From the NCBI GenBank assembly GCA_902781315.1, contig CACZIT010000012.1, positions 1-64,000 on the forward strand: a stretch of DNA of 64,000 bases, written 5' to 3'. Made by a program: the position numbers and the translations under genes. Numbering within the stretch: position 1 is the stretch's first letter; each line of letters opens with the position of its first letter. This DNA comes from an uncultured Prevotellaceae bacterium (GTDB taxonomy: Bacteria; Bacteroidota; Bacteroidia; Bacteroidales; Bacteroidaceae). The notes beneath the pieces were generated by a model. The model was not told the DNA's origin and searched no databases. It was given only the letters and a program-made list of their open reading frames with translations. Positions 23,398 through 32,672 of this stretch are shown here, piece after piece.

Positions 23398-26300
23398 TTA
23401 TTTCACAACGATCTTCTTGCCACCGACAATGTTGATGCCCTTCTGCAGCTTGCTGACGCGCTGGCCTGCAACGTTGTAGATAGCACCTGCCTCAGCAGCG
23501 GTCTGGATAGTGTCGATAGCAGTGGGAGTTGCAGGAACAGCAGCACCGATGATGGCCATCTTAGCCTCGGGATCGGGTTCGGCAGCTACCCAATAGGTCT
23601 CGCCGTCGATGAGCACCTCGGCCACCGACTGGTCTGCCGTGGGAACGATAGCAGCACTGGTAGTGACAGCAGCGTAAGCACCGCTCTTCTCAACGACATC
23701 GAAGCCCAGCCCGCCCTCAACGGGATTCTCGTTGGGGTTGTAGTAGCCGACGAAGTTGAAGTCGTCACCATTAACGACGGTTGCAACGGTCTTCGAGATG
23801 GCGACGTTGTGGAAGATATAGCGATGTGAGCTCTTCACAGCGGTAGGCTTCACGAGCACGGGAACATTGGCCTCGATAGCGGCCTCCTTCAGCGTTGTGA
23901 ACTCAACGGTGTTGCCCTTGGCCTGAGCCAGCGTGGCCACCTGAGTGCCCTTACCAAACTGCTCCTCGATGGTAGCTGCGTCGAGATCCATCGGCAACAC
24001 GAGCGAGTTCCAGTCGTCCTGCTTCAGCGTGCGGTGCAAGAGCACGTCGAGCTGCTCGGCGCGGTCGTTGTAGAACTCCTGGTCCTCTGCGATGTAGCGG
24101 GTGACATCGCCCAGACGCACCAGACGGAAGTTGCCCACCTCAGCCCAAGAGTCGCGGCCGGCAATGGGAACGAAGCGTGCACCAAGCACGGCCTCGCCGT
24201 CGGCAGTCATGGTGAAGAAGTCGCTGGCATCGTCCCAGCCCTCGCCATAGACGCCACCCTCGCGGTCGTTGCGGGCGATAGACTGATAGCGCTCCAGACG
24301 GTCGTTGTTGATGGCCATCACCTGCAGACGCTCTTCGATGGTCTCGGCAATGGTGTTGTACTTCTGGCCACGGCCAGTGGCAGTGAGCATGTAGCGGCCA
24401 GCCTTCAGGGGCACGGTCATATAGACGCGGGCTACGATGTCCTTGCCCTGAGCCTTGTAATAACCTTCACCCTCGATGCCTTCGCCGTCGGTGAACTCTT
24501 CGACGGTCCACTCACCGGCAAGCTGGTCGGTGATGTCCTCGGCCTCGCTGAGACCTTCACCGTGAGAGTGAGAACGAGCCACTTCCTTCATGACCTCAGC
24601 CAGCTGCTCTTCGTTGCCCTGCTCGAGGAGTTCCTTGGCCTGGGCAATGAGTTCGGGCTTGGCATAGGGGTACTTGCTGAGCTGGGTGCTGCCGGCAGAA
24701 CCGCTCTGAGGAGCACCTTCGAGATAGGTGACCTCAACGAGCGAAGCGCGCACCTGCTTGTTCTCAACAACAAACGAAACCTCGGAAGCAGAACCTGTCC
24801 AGACCTTTCCTTCCATCTTACCAGTGGAAGGAGCGCCGAAACCGGAAACGGGGTTCGACTTCACGTCAGTGAACTCAATCTTGGTGATGGTGCCACCAGG
24901 AGCCGAGAAGGTCAGCGTGGCATTCTTATAGTAGCGGTAGGCCTTGCCATCGCCGAACATACCGTTGGTGATGGACATCGTGATGCCGTCCTTGGTCAGC
25001 GAGAACTCGCCCTGACCTTCGGCAGTCTTGTCCTTCGTAGCATCGAAGGTGGCTGTCTTCTCAACTGCGACGGGCTCGCTGCCACCTTCGTCAAGCACGT
25101 AGAGCGTGGGCAGCACAGCGTTGTCCTGCTCCTTGTTGTAGCTGCCATAGGAACCGTAGCGGGTGGAATACTGCATCCACTTGTTCTTCAGCACGTTGGT
25201 GATGGTATAGGTGCCGTCGCCATTGGCAACAGCGGTCCAGACATCGCCCTCGGGAGCCTTTTCGGCTACGTTGAAGCTGTTGTAGTTACCAGTCTGATAG
25301 AGGTAGCGGCCATCGCTCTGAAGGATGGTGTAGCCACCGTCGGTAGCGGTGAAGACAAATTCGTTGGTGGCATCGTCCTGCTCGATGACGCCATTCTCGA
25401 TGGTCACGTCGTCGACGAGCAGATAACCATAGTTCTTGGCAATGGGAGTAGCAACCTTGCCCTCGCTCTCGGCAACGAGCAGATAGCCCTTGCCGCTCTC
25501 GATGCTGGTGGCCTTCTTATACTGGCGCTTACCTGTGGGCTGCGGATCGACGGGGTCGTCGGGACCAGGAGTCTCGCCGCCCTCGATGCTGACGAAATAG
25601 GCATTCAGCACCTCGTCCTTGTCACCAAAGGAACCACGGTTGCCGATAATGGTGATGACGGAGCCTTCCTTGATGCCCTTGTCGGCAACAAGCTGCTGGA
25701 ACTGCTGCTTGGGACCACCCTTCTCAGAGAGCAGACCATAGACATAGACGCTGCCCGTGGCATCCTCGAGGTCGAAGTTGCCATACTTGTCGCCATCCTT
25801 CAGGTTCTTCACCGAACCCTTCAGCTGATACCAAACAGTGGTGCTCTCGGCGGCAGCGAGGAAATCGGCCACGGAAACGGCCTTCACCTCGTCGGTGACG
25901 GGATCATCGGGTTTGGGATCGGGATCGACAGGACCCACTTCGCCGCCACCTACGGTCACGGTAAGCGACTTGATCTGAGTGTTGCCGCCAATCGTGATGA
26001 CAACTTCGCTGGCACTACCGCTCCAGACGCCATTACTCGTGAACGAACCAGTGTTGCAGGTATTGTTGCCCCACTTGTTGTTGTTAAGCGTGAAGTTCAA
26101 GGCAGTAATCGTCTGCTTGGCACTGACGGTGAGCGTTCCACCATAGAGACGCATCGAACCGGACCACATGCGGTTGGGGGTGTTGGTCGTAGAGGGGGAA
26201 ACCGTAATAGTTACACCGCCTACGGTAACTGACTTGTTCTCTGTGAAGTCACCATCGGAAGAACCGCTGGCAGAAAAGCCTGCCAGTCCGAACTGCTCAT

Positions 26301-26406
26301 AGGCATTGTCGCCCGAGAAGTCGAAAGTGACGTCGTCAGCATAACTGTTGATGCCAAAAAGCACCATCAGCACGCTCAAGAATGAAAAACGTAAAAACTT
26401 GTTCAT
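23398..26406 (-). CDS. large secreted protein with OB-fold-like domain and sorting-type tail
   Basis: A 1002-residue protein of unrecognised function. A signal peptide (FLSVLMVLFGINSYA) precedes a beta-rich N-terminal domain with SGSASEVVITIGGNTQIKSL; a similar block (SGSASEVSFVVENKQVRAS) recurs near 560. An OB-fold-like stretch lies at about 180-280 (VWYQLKGSVKNLKDGDKYGN). Proline/Asp linkers separate domains. Near 820 is the module WNSLVLPMDLDAATIEEQFG shared with other proteins here, and the end reads IYNVAGQRVSKLQKGINIVG then GKKIVVK, a tail common to several secreted proteins in the window and similar to type IX-type C-terminal signals. Probably exported and surface-exposed. A -7 box lies at 26443-26450. 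Confidence 0.85.
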   Translation of the reverse strand: MNKFLRFSFLSVLMVLFGINSYADDVTFDFSGDNAYEQFGLAGFSASGSSDGDFTENKSVTVGGVTITVSPSTTNTPNRMWSGSMRLYGGTLTVSAKQTITALNFTLNNNKWGNNTCNTGSFTSNGVWSGSASEVVITIGGNTQIKSLTVTVGGGEVGPVDPDPKPDDPVTDEVKAVSVADFLAAAESTTVWYQLKGSVKNLKDGDKYGNFDLEDATGSVYVYGLLSEKGGPKQQFQQLVADKGIKEGSVITIIGNRGSFGDKDEVLNAYFVSIEGGETPGPDDPVDPQPTGKRQYKKATSIESGKGYLLVAESEGKVATPIAKNYGYLLVDDVTIENGVIEQDDATNEFVFTATDGGYTILQSDGRYLYQTGNYNSFNVAEKAPEGDVWTAVANGDGTYTITNVLKNKWMQYSTRYGSYGSYNKEQDNAVLPTLYVLDEGGSEPVAVEKTATFDATKDKTAEGQGEFSLTKDGITMSITNGMFGDGKAYRYYKNATLTFSAPGGTITKIEFTDVKSNPVSGFGAPSTGKMEGKVWTGSASEVSFVVENKQVRASLVEVTYLEGAPQSGSAGSTQLSKYPYAKPELIAQAKELLEQGNEEQLAEVMKEVARSHSHGEGLSEAEDITDQLAGEWTVEEFTDGEGIEGEGYYKAQGKDIVARVYMTVPLKAGRYMLTATGRGQKYNTIAETIEERLQVMAINNDRLERYQSIARNDREGGVYGEGWDDASDFFTMTADGEAVLGARFVPIAGRDSWAEVGNFRLVRLGDVTRYIAEDQEFYNDRAEQLDVLLHRTLKQDDWNSLVLPMDLDAATIEEQFGKGTQVATLAQAKGNTVEFTTLKEAAIEANVPVLVKPTAVKSSHRYIFHNVAISKTVATVVNGDDFNFVGYYNPNENPVEGGLGFDVVEKSGAYAAVTTSAAIVPTADQSVAEVLIDGETYWVAAEPDPEAKMAIIGAAVPATPTAIDTIQTAAEAGAIYNVAGQRVSKLQKGINIVGGKKIVVK

Positions 26407-26442
26407 GATAGATTGTTGTTATAATAATATTCTTTTGCGGTG

Positions 26443-26450
26443 CAAAATTA
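26443..26450 (-). promoter_or_regulatory. -7 box of the 1002-residue protein gene
   Basis: CAAAATTA on the plus strand (complement of TAATTTTG), 37 bases before the ATG. CAAC at 26471, 20 bases beyond, may stand in for the -33 CAAA. Confidence 0.5.
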
Positions 26451-26522
26451 AAAATAAAAATCGAGAATAACAACTGTTAGAAAGGTTTTTCCTCCGTTTT
26501 TTACATTATTTACACACAAAAA

Positions 26523-26549
26523 GAGCGGACTCCGCATTGGAGTCCGCTC
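26523..26549 (-). terminator. terminator of the 1374-residue protein gene
   Basis: The stem GAGCGGACTCC/GGAGTCCGCTC around a 5-base loop is followed on the minus strand by TTTTTGTG. It lies 27 bases beyond the stop. Confidence 0.9.
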
Positions 26550-26575
26550 AATTCAGTTATAGCGTGTGGAAGTGA

Positions 26576-29500
26576 TTACTTCGTAACCTTCTTACCGTTC
26601 ACGATGTAAACGCCCTTCTGGTTCATGTTGTTCATGCGAACACCGTTGAGGTTGTAGATAGCGTTGTTAGCGTTCTCAACATTCACCTCATTGATACCAG
26701 TGGTACCCTCTGCAGACTTCGGATACTTAGCGCGGACAGCCTCGATGTCGGCGTCGGCGAAGTAAGTCAGCGAGAAGTTATCGAAGATGCACCAGTAGTC
26801 GGTAGCGTCGCACTTAGCACCAATCGTCATCTTGCCATCGGTAACCTCGAGGATGATAGGATCGACGAAGTACTTGCCAGCAGAGAAGCTGCCAGAGAGC
26901 TTATTCATGCTTGTAGCACGGTCGTCCTCCTCCATCTCGCAGAACTGTACGCTCTCGTTGTTAGCATAGACAACGGGATAGTCAGCACGCTTGTCGTAAG
27001 CACCAGTGTAGTCGGTCAGAGCAGCCTGAGCATTCAGCATGTAGACACCGTTCGGGAGTTCAATCTCCTGAGAGAGTACGAAGGTGTGAGTCCAGCTTTC
27101 AGCGCAGAAGTTCTCGTTAGCACCAGCGATGTTGTGGTTCTCGGTCTCCCAGATCCAAGCAGCAGCGTCGCGGTTGTTGCGGCCGAAGTTAGCGTCCTTG
27201 ATGAGGAACGTGACATCCTGAGGATTGTCGACAGAAGCCTCGGGCATAGCAGCAACGAGATCCTCAACAGAAGTGATTCTCCACTGAGCAGCCTCGCTCT
27301 TGCCATCGGCAAGAACACCGCTCAGAACGGTGGTAGAACCGTCGTAGCCAAGGAAGCCAGTGCCCTCGTCACCAGTGCAGTTGATGGTGTAGATACCCTC
27401 ACCAACCGGAGTGATGGTCAGAGCCATCGGGTTGCCATTGTCAACGAAGTAGTTCGAGCCAAGGAAGTTCTGGCCTTCGCCATTGCTGTAGCGGCTCTCG
27501 ATGGTGTAAGCACCGTCCTCAAGCTTAGCCAGCGTGACATATTCGGGATGATCGGTGAGCGAAGCACGGGTACCCCAGCTATTGGCACCACCGAAGTACT
27601 TACCAGTAGCAACGTTCTGCAGGATGTAGTTGCCTGCCTCGAGAGTACCAGCGATGAAGATCTGCTCCTTATACTCAGCGATAGCAGCAGCAAGTTCCTC
27701 AGTCAGACCATCGATAGGAGCAGCCTTCAGCAGAGCATCGAAACGCTTCTGCAGACGCTCAATCTTCTTCTGGAAGGCAGCGTCGGCGCCTTCAACGAGC
27801 TCGTTGTGGTCAGAAGCAAGGAGTTCCTTAGCCTGAGCCATCAGAGCATTGAACTTCTTAGAGGGCTCGTAAGCCTTCTGAGCCTCGATGATAGTAGCCT
27901 TGATGTTCTTCAGGGCATTCATGTAGTCCTCGAGATAATTCAGCTCAGGAACAGTGGTGAGCACCTTCGTCATAGCGGCGGGGATGCCAGGATACCAGGT
28001 AGCCTTCTGCTGACCAAGGTTCAGAGCGTCAACAACCTGCTGGAAGAGGATGTCGAGTTCGTCGTCAACGACGGGGAGGATTTCGCCCTCACCATCGGTG
28101 GTAACATAAGCGGTGAACGCCTTCAGCGTGTCGCAGAACTCGATAGTGTAATATTCGGGGAACTTGGGCTGATAGTCATAGTTCACGTGGAAGGTGACAT
28201 GATCCTTGTTGTCGGTGAGCCAAATCAGCGAGTTCATGAACATTTCTTCATCCACATTGTAGCCAAGAGGCCAGTAAACGAAAGTAGCATCGGGAGAGTT
28301 GCCAACCTCAACATTGTTGAAGCTGTAGCGGTGGCTCTGCTTGGTCTTGGCAGGCTTAATCAGGTAAGGCAGGTTAGCCAGCATACCATTGGTAACGCGG
28401 TTTTCATCCTCAGGATCGGAAACGTCCCAGCTCCAGAAGTTGAGCACGCGCGAACCATCCTCGAGGTCGTAACCGTAGACAGGCCATGCCAGACGAGTAC
28501 CCTCACCGAACTGAGCAGCGATTTGCTCTTCAGAAATGTAGGCGGGAACAGCGATAGAATACCACTTGTCAGCCTGCATCTCCTTGCGGAGCAGCACGTC
28601 AGCCGGGCAGTTGTAAGAACCAAAGAACATATCAGCAATTTCCGGACCATAGCGCTTTTCATACTGCTTGTAATAGTTGTAAACCTCCATCGGAGCAAGC
28701 TGATCGCCATAAGACTCTAACTCATTGAAGTAGAGCGTAGCGTCGCCCAGACGAGCCAGGCGGAAGTTAGAGACAGAGGCCTTGGCCTTCTGATCGGTAG
28801 CGGCACGCACACCAATCTTGGCCACACCGTCAGACTTCATGGTGAACATGATAGAAGCGTCGTTCCAACCGTAACCGAAGATACCAGCGGACTTGCCGAA
28901 GCCTTCAGTAGGAATAGACATACGACGGTCAACACCCTGGTCGTTGATAGCATAGACCTGGAAGTACTTGGCGGGATCCTGAGCACCTACCTCAGTGAAG
29001 GCATTGGCAGTACCACGGCCAGTAGCAGTGAGGATGTAGCGGCCAGCAGGCAGGAAGATGTCCTGATAGATGTCAGCCTTGAAGCCATCCTCAGACTCCT
29101 GCTCAATGTAGAGAGGCTGAGCACCATTATAGTCAGTCATAGGCTCGTCGGAGAGAGTCTCCTCGCCCCAACCTTCGTTCGTCCAAGCACCAAAGTACTC
29201 GTCGAAGGTGTACATCCAATCGTAGTCAGCACTCGGGTTCACGTGCTCGTCGCCCTGCAGATAGAGCTGAGCAGCCCAAGAGTGAGTGGTCACAACGCCA
29301 CGAGCCAGACGGGTCAGTTCGGCAACCATTTCGTCGGTATCGAACTCCTCACCGCTCTCGCATTTTGCGAGCAGTTCGCGCAGAGGATCAACGTATTTTT
29401 CCTTCCAAGCGTAAGCATACTTGCCGCTGTCATAGCCGGCGAGTACTTCCTTAGCCAGATTCTTAGCAATATTCAGAGCGTCAGCATCGTTGTAGGCATC

Positions 29501-30700
29501 CTGCAGAGCCTGGATAGCCTCTTGAATCTCAGCATTGGTAGCATCGGGATTGTCATAGACTGCCTGAGCAGCATCGACAGCCTCCTGCAGACCTGCAGCA
29601 TTCTGCTCGTCGAGAGTAGGAATAAGCTCGCTGGCCTTGTCAATAGCATTCTCCAGCAAAGGAGCCATACCCTTATACTCCAAACGGAAGTTTGCGAAAG
29701 GCATCCAGTCACCACCAGGAGCATCCATCTGCTTCACACCTACGCGGATGCTACCATTGGTAACGGTGACGTCAACAGAGTTGTCATACTTGCCATCATA
29801 GAAGGCAGCAGCGGCATTCCGAAGGTCGTTGCCAGCACCATAGCTCTTATAAGCATCAGTCTCAGCTGTCAGCGGACTCATAGCATCGTTGGCATAAACA
29901 TAGCCACGAATGCCATCATGACCGCGATAGAAACTATTCACATGAAGCGTGTACTTGCCATTGGGCACTTCTGTAATGTCTTGATAGAAATTGAAAGATT
30001 TCCAGTTCCAAGCCTCAATAGCATAGGGCGTAGCAGCACTACCATTGCCACCTGCACCATTCATGGCGAATTGGCACCAACGGCCGTCGGCATCGCGCTC
30101 CATCTTCCAAACATTATTGTTACTGAAAAGCTGGCGATCACCTGTTACCTGTGCACGGGTGTTGTTACGGCTCGTACGCTGGCCAATGATGAAACCAGTC
30201 ACATCGACAACGTCAGTAGCCTTAGCATCAAGAGCAGCCTGGGCAATGTCGGCCTTCGAGACAAGAATCCACTGCGACAATGCACCTTCATTGCCCTTAA
30301 GATTCACATTGGTGTCACTGGTGTTTGCGGTCAGGAACTGCTGTCCGTTGCCAATGGTGTAAGCAATTGCACCATCTTCGGTCTTCACTTGCGTAAAGGT
30401 CCAGCTCATGGAAGCTCCATCGCACCATTCACCATTCAGGAAGTGGCTGTTTCCACCATTACTCAACTGAGAGTCAAGGGTATAAGCGCCATTGCTACCA
30501 GCGAGGATAAAGTCGATACCGTAGTCAGCTACTGAAGCGTGTGTACCCCAGTTGTTACCACCGCAGAGCCACTTGCCTGTCCCTACGTTGTAGAGATAGT
30601 ACGTACCTGCTGCTGCCTCGTTACCGGTCCAAGTCTGCGCGAAAGCAGATGTTCCGACCAGGGCAAGCAGAGATACCAAAAGTGTTTTTAAATACCTCAT
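26576..30700 (-). CDS. very large secreted multi-domain protein with sorting-type tail
   Basis: A 1374-residue protein of unrecognised function. The signal peptide is LLVSLLALVGTSAFAQ. Two blocks look related: the start (GTYYLYNVGTGKWLCGGNNW) and a region near 1050 (GNYILQNVATGKYFGGANSW), both resembling ricin-like/carbohydrate-binding beta-trefoil starts. Helical FIVAR-like segments follow (LQEAVDAAQAVYDNPDATNA). Near 740 is WYSIAVPAYISEEQIAAQFG, the module shared with the neighbour. The last residues (IYNLNGVRMNNMNQKGVYIV, then NGKKVTK) form the shared tail. It is likely exported and surface-attached, perhaps binding glycans; no catalytic motif was recognised. Single gene with its own promoter and terminator. 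Confidence 0.85.
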   Translation of the reverse strand: MRYLKTLLVSLLALVGTSAFAQTWTGNEAAAGTYYLYNVGTGKWLCGGNNWGTHASVADYGIDFILAGSNGAYTLDSQLSNGGNSHFLNGEWCDGASMSWTFTQVKTEDGAIAYTIGNGQQFLTANTSDTNVNLKGNEGALSQWILVSKADIAQAALDAKATDVVDVTGFIIGQRTSRNNTRAQVTGDRQLFSNNNVWKMERDADGRWCQFAMNGAGGNGSAATPYAIEAWNWKSFNFYQDITEVPNGKYTLHVNSFYRGHDGIRGYVYANDAMSPLTAETDAYKSYGAGNDLRNAAAAFYDGKYDNSVDVTVTNGSIRVGVKQMDAPGGDWMPFANFRLEYKGMAPLLENAIDKASELIPTLDEQNAAGLQEAVDAAQAVYDNPDATNAEIQEAIQALQDAYNDADALNIAKNLAKEVLAGYDSGKYAYAWKEKYVDPLRELLAKCESGEEFDTDEMVAELTRLARGVVTTHSWAAQLYLQGDEHVNPSADYDWMYTFDEYFGAWTNEGWGEETLSDEPMTDYNGAQPLYIEQESEDGFKADIYQDIFLPAGRYILTATGRGTANAFTEVGAQDPAKYFQVYAINDQGVDRRMSIPTEGFGKSAGIFGYGWNDASIMFTMKSDGVAKIGVRAATDQKAKASVSNFRLARLGDATLYFNELESYGDQLAPMEVYNYYKQYEKRYGPEIADMFFGSYNCPADVLLRKEMQADKWYSIAVPAYISEEQIAAQFGEGTRLAWPVYGYDLEDGSRVLNFWSWDVSDPEDENRVTNGMLANLPYLIKPAKTKQSHRYSFNNVEVGNSPDATFVYWPLGYNVDEEMFMNSLIWLTDNKDHVTFHVNYDYQPKFPEYYTIEFCDTLKAFTAYVTTDGEGEILPVVDDELDILFQQVVDALNLGQQKATWYPGIPAAMTKVLTTVPELNYLEDYMNALKNIKATIIEAQKAYEPSKKFNALMAQAKELLASDHNELVEGADAAFQKKIERLQKRFDALLKAAPIDGLTEELAAAIAEYKEQIFIAGTLEAGNYILQNVATGKYFGGANSWGTRASLTDHPEYVTLAKLEDGAYTIESRYSNGEGQNFLGSNYFVDNGNPMALTITPVGEGIYTINCTGDEGTGFLGYDGSTTVLSGVLADGKSEAAQWRITSVEDLVAAMPEASVDNPQDVTFLIKDANFGRNNRDAAAWIWETENHNIAGANENFCAESWTHTFVLSQEIELPNGVYMLNAQAALTDYTGAYDKRADYPVVYANNESVQFCEMEEDDRATSMNKLSGSFSAGKYFVDPIILEVTDGKMTIGAKCDATDYWCIFDNFSLTYFADADIEAVRAKYPKSAEGTTGINEVNVENANNAIYNLNGVRMNNMNQKGVYIVNGKKVTK

Positions 30701-30821
30701 AAATGTTAATGTTTAAATGAATTAATAAATAATAGATGTTTATAAGTCTTCAACTAATTAGTACACGCCAAAGCTGGACAGAAGCTGTCCAATAATGGCA
30801 AAGATATTCTCTTTCAATTTG

Positions 30822-30852
30822 CAAATTTAGTGATATTTTTCAATTCTACAAA
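30822..30852 (-). promoter_or_regulatory. promoter of the 1374-residue protein gene
   Basis: On the plus strand CAAATTTA (30822-30829) and CAAA (30849-30852), 19 bases apart, the complement of TTTG-N19-TAAATTTG. The leader to the ATG at 30700 is about 115 bases. Confidence 0.75.
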
Positions 30853-30920
30853 CTTTTTTCTTAATTTTTCTTACTTTTAGCAGTATTTTTCGCGGTTTTT
30901 TTACGTTTAACATAAAAAAA

Positions 30921-30944
30921 GGTGTCCACACTAGTGCGGACACC
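30921..30944 (-). terminator. terminator of the lipoprotein-OmpA operon
   Basis: The stem GGTGTCC/GGACACC with further pairing (CACTAGTG) is followed on the minus strand by seven T. It lies 22 bases beyond the OmpA stop. Confidence 0.9.
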
Positions 30945-30966
30945 TTTTATATTAATAAGCTTGGGC

Positions 30967-32064
30967 TTACTCAGCGATACAGATAGTAACGCGGTTGAGG
31001 TCGTTCTCAGCGAACGGCTGCACGCGCGAACCCTTGCTGTCCTTCATGATGCGGTCAGCGGGGATGTTGTACTTCTCGGTGAGCAACTTAGCAACGATGT
31101 CAGCACGACCAGCGGCCAGACGATCGTTGATGCGGTCGTTACCGGTACCGGCGTCGGCATAGCCAGTCACGCTGACCTTAGCCTTCGGATACTTGTTCAG
31201 GTAGTCGACGATATCGCGCACCTTAGCCTCTTCCTTCTCAACAACCTTTGTAGAGTTGATGGTGAAGAACACGTCGCGGCGCATGGGCTCAACCTTCACG
31301 GGCTTGGGCTCGGGCTTCACAACGGGCTTCTCCTCGACAACCTTCACAGGCTCGGGCTCCGGCTCGGGAACAACAACGGGCTCCACCTTGGTGTAGCTCT
31401 TGCCGAGGTTGATGCGGAAACCAGCGAGTGCGTTGAAGTACCAGTCGGGGTTGTCGGCCTTCTTCGAGTTGTACTTATCGGTAGTGATGTTAGCGTTAGC
31501 CTCGATGACGAAGCGAACAGCGTCGCTCAGACGGAACGAAGCCTCCAGACCACCACGGCCGAAGGGCAGAATCTGATTATCCTCCCAGAGATAGCGGAAG
31601 GGAACGTGCTGCTGATAGAGAGCCACAGCCTCGTCGTTGTCGAAGCCAAAGTTGGCACCACCACCCAGGAAAGCGGTCAGATTGAACACGCGCTTGGGAT
31701 TCCAGCCGCAGAAGAGGTTCGACAGGTTGAACATGAAGTCCAGACCGGGAGCCACATACTTGTACTTATAAACCGTGTTGATGTCGGTGTTGAAACCACC
31801 CTTGCTCTGCCAGCCATTAGCCTGAATGCGGGCAGCGAACCAAGGATTGAACTGATAACCCAGACCGAGCTGTACGTTCGGAGAGATCAGATCACCAAAC
31901 TTAGCCTCACCAAGAGTATGCTGAGCGCCGCCCTCGATGTTGAGGAAAGCGTGCTTCTTAAACTGATACTCTGTGCCATCGGCAGCCGTGTAGGTAGCCT
32001 GAGCGTTGGCATTCATGCCAGCGGCGAGGAACAGTGAAACAAAAAGATACTTAATGAATTTCAT
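30967..32064 (-). CDS. OmpA-family outer membrane protein
   Basis: A 365-residue protein. Signal peptide KYLFVSLFLAAGMNANA, an N-terminal beta-barrel (about 40-225; for example LGLGYQFNPWFAARIQANGW), a Pro/Glu/Val-rich linker (PEPEPEPVKVVEEKP), and a C-terminal OmpA peptidoglycan-binding domain (about 265-365; VSVTGYADAGTGN, then NDRLAAGRADIVAKLL). It tethers the outer membrane to peptidoglycan and is probably abundant. The gene follows a small lipoprotein gene by 12 bases, so the two are co-transcribed. Confidence 0.95.
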   Translation of the reverse strand: MKFIKYLFVSLFLAAGMNANAQATYTAADGTEYQFKKHAFLNIEGGAQHTLGEAKFGDLISPNVQLGLGYQFNPWFAARIQANGWQSKGGFNTDINTVYKYKYVAPGLDFMFNLSNLFCGWNPKRVFNLTAFLGGGANFGFDNDEAVALYQQHVPFRYLWEDNQILPFGRGGLEASFRLSDAVRFVIEANANITTDKYNSKKADNPDWYFNALAGFRINLGKSYTKVEPVVVPEPEPEPVKVVEEKPVVKPEPKPVKVEPMRRDVFFTINSTKVVEKEEAKVRDIVDYLNKYPKAKVSVTGYADAGTGNDRINDRLAAGRADIVAKLLTEKYNIPADRIMKDSKGSRVQPFAENDLNRVTICIAE

Positions 32065-32076
32065 AAAACTTTTCTT

Positions 32077-32595
32077 TTAGTTTTTAATTCGAGATCCATG
32101 TGTTGAGTCCGTCTGCGTGTCGGCCATAGTGAGATACCACTGACCTTCGCGGCGGACCGGTTTGATGAAGAACGAAATCTTATTGGAAACAGGATCGTCG
32201 TCGGCTTTCTCGAAGAGTGTAGCCGTGTAGCGCACCTGGCAATCGGTTTCAGTCACGAAACGGGCTTCGTCGATTTTGTAGGTCAGTCCGAGGAAGTTTC
32301 CAAGGATCATGCGCTGACGCTGCTCCAACTCCTGTGGGAGAGCAACGATATCCCTTCCATCTTTCAGATAGTGCAACATTCCTATTGCAGCGTCGAGGTC
32401 GCTATTCTTCAGATAGTCAAGGAACTGATTGGTGAGATCATAGACGGCAACAGTGTCGTTATGATTCATGTCGATAATAGTCTTATCGGCCAGTTCTTCA
32501 TCAATCTTCTGAAGCGTCGATTTCTTCTTAGAGCAAGAAGTCACTACGAACAGGGCAGCACACAAAATAAGGAAAAAAGATATTCTTTTCATCAT
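32077..32595 (-). CDS. small lipoprotein
   Basis: A 172-residue protein with lipobox VVTSC near residue 21 followed by a Lys-rich start (SKKKSTLQKIDEEL). The mature part contains an NTF2-like or SnoaL-like pattern: a helical start (VYDLTNQFLDYLKNSDLDAAI) and beta strands (CQVRYTATLFEKADDD, ISFFIKPVRREGQWYLTM). The function is not recognised. It sits directly upstream of an OmpA gene in one operon, so a role in the outer membrane-peptidoglycan layer is plausible. The start was set at the ATG at 32595 because the codon before it is TTG. Confidence 0.85.
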   Translation of the reverse strand: MMKRISFFLILCAALFVVTSCSKKKSTLQKIDEELADKTIIDMNHNDTVAVYDLTNQFLDYLKNSDLDAAIGMLHYLKDGRDIVALPQELEQRQRMILGNFLGLTYKIDEARFVTETDCQVRYTATLFEKADDDPVSNKISFFIKPVRREGQWYLTMADTQTDSTHGSRIKN

Positions 32596-32618
32596 CAAAA
32601 ACTATTTTTGTTTTAAAA

Positions 32619-32644
32619 AGGGGTGCCAACGAGTTGACACCCCT
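32619..32644 (-). terminator. terminator of the coiled-coil lipoprotein gene
   Basis: The stem AGGGGTG/CACCCCT, with a second short pairing CAA/TTG inside, is followed on the minus strand by TTTTTAAAAC. It lies 29 bases beyond the stop. Confidence 0.75.
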
Positions 32645-32672
32645 CTTATTGTTGGTTTAATTGATTACTCAA

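Noticed and set aside
24034-26232. 732-codon plus-strand frame opposite the 1002-residue secreted protein
   Set aside because: Antisense shadow; the minus-strand gene has a signal peptide, a conserved tail, a promoter and a terminator.
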